Below, one piece after another: positions 5,387-5,418 of a stretch of DNA of 5,418 nucleotides. The stretch lies in assembly GCA_013153915.1 (NCBI GenBank), contig JAADDL010000031.1, positions 1-5,418 on the forward strand. Reading direction: 5' to 3'. The position numbers and the translations under genes were made by a program. Within the stretch, counting starts at the first letter, position 1; each line of letters opens with the position of its first letter. Under the pieces are notes generated by a model. It did not search any database. It was not told the DNA's origin and saw only the letters and a list, made by a program, of their open reading frames with translations. This stretch comes from Campylobacterota bacterium. Its GTDB lineage: Bacteria; Campylobacterota; Campylobacteria; Campylobacterales; JALSKU01.

Positions 5387-5418
5387 GCCTGGGTGGTGAA
5401 ACTGGTAGACACGCCAGA
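5387..5418 (+). tRNA. tRNA-Leu, 5' part only (anticodon outside window)
   Basis: GCCTGGG (5387-5393) is the 5' acceptor strand, then TG, then a D arm with GTG/CAC stem and the loop AAACTGGTAGA, then G and CCAGA as the 5' anticodon stem. The large D loop with GGTAGACAC closely matches bacterial leucine tRNAs. The window stops one base before the anticodon loop, so the isoacceptor cannot be named and the long variable arm is not visible. Confidence 0.88.

Noticed and set aside
1..5418. A novel defence, mobile or CRISPR-type system
   Set aside because: Every long reading frame belongs to a well-known core family, and there are no spaced direct repeats, transposase or integrase genes, or terminal repeats.

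Overview
The window looks like ordinary core chromosome from a motile, flagellated member of the Campylobacterota (Epsilonproteobacteria). Four things point there: an AcnB-type aconitase, a compact FtsK, a FlgL roughly twice the enterobacterial length, and an HU of the Campylobacter type (RVPGT in place of RNPxT in the DNA-binding arm). The DNA is AT-rich with AAAGGA-type ribosome binding sites. Genus cannot be fixed from the sequence alone. I see no mobile element, CRISPR array, defence locus or sign of recent transfer.

Layout. Minus strand, read from right to left: flgL (2873-4822), then ftsK (740-2800, probably really beginning near 2839), then the first 214 codons of acnB (ending at 643, running off the left edge). 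Plus strand: hup, encoding HU (5029-5307), then the first 32 nt of a leucine tRNA at the right edge, cut before its anticodon. flgL and hup are divergent across a 206-bp AT-rich spacer, the largest gap in the window.

Regulation read from the sequence. The flgL upstream region carries a sigma54-type GG-N10-GC promoter just ahead of the gene and a possible sigma28 (FliA) promoter further up. hup has a sigma70-type promoter with 17-bp spacing. ftsK appears to have its own extended -10 (TGATATAAT) overlapping the flgL stop codon, so a division gene would not depend only on flagellar transcription. acnB has 96 bp of AT-rich leader with near-palindromic repeats and a 14-bp perfect palindrome on the ftsK stop codon. 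A perfect 17-bp inverted repeat without a T tract separates hup from the tRNA.

How the genes fit together. They are functionally separate: hook-filament junction assembly (FlgL), chromosome segregation at division (FtsK), citrate/isocitrate interconversion (AcnB), nucleoid structure (HU) and translation (tRNA-Leu). No previously undescribed system is evident. The points most worth a second look are the ftsK start, which appears to be an AUA codon or a base error; an RNA hairpin that places the ftsK ribosome binding site in its loop; an internal domain duplication in FlgL; and the layered flgL promoters.
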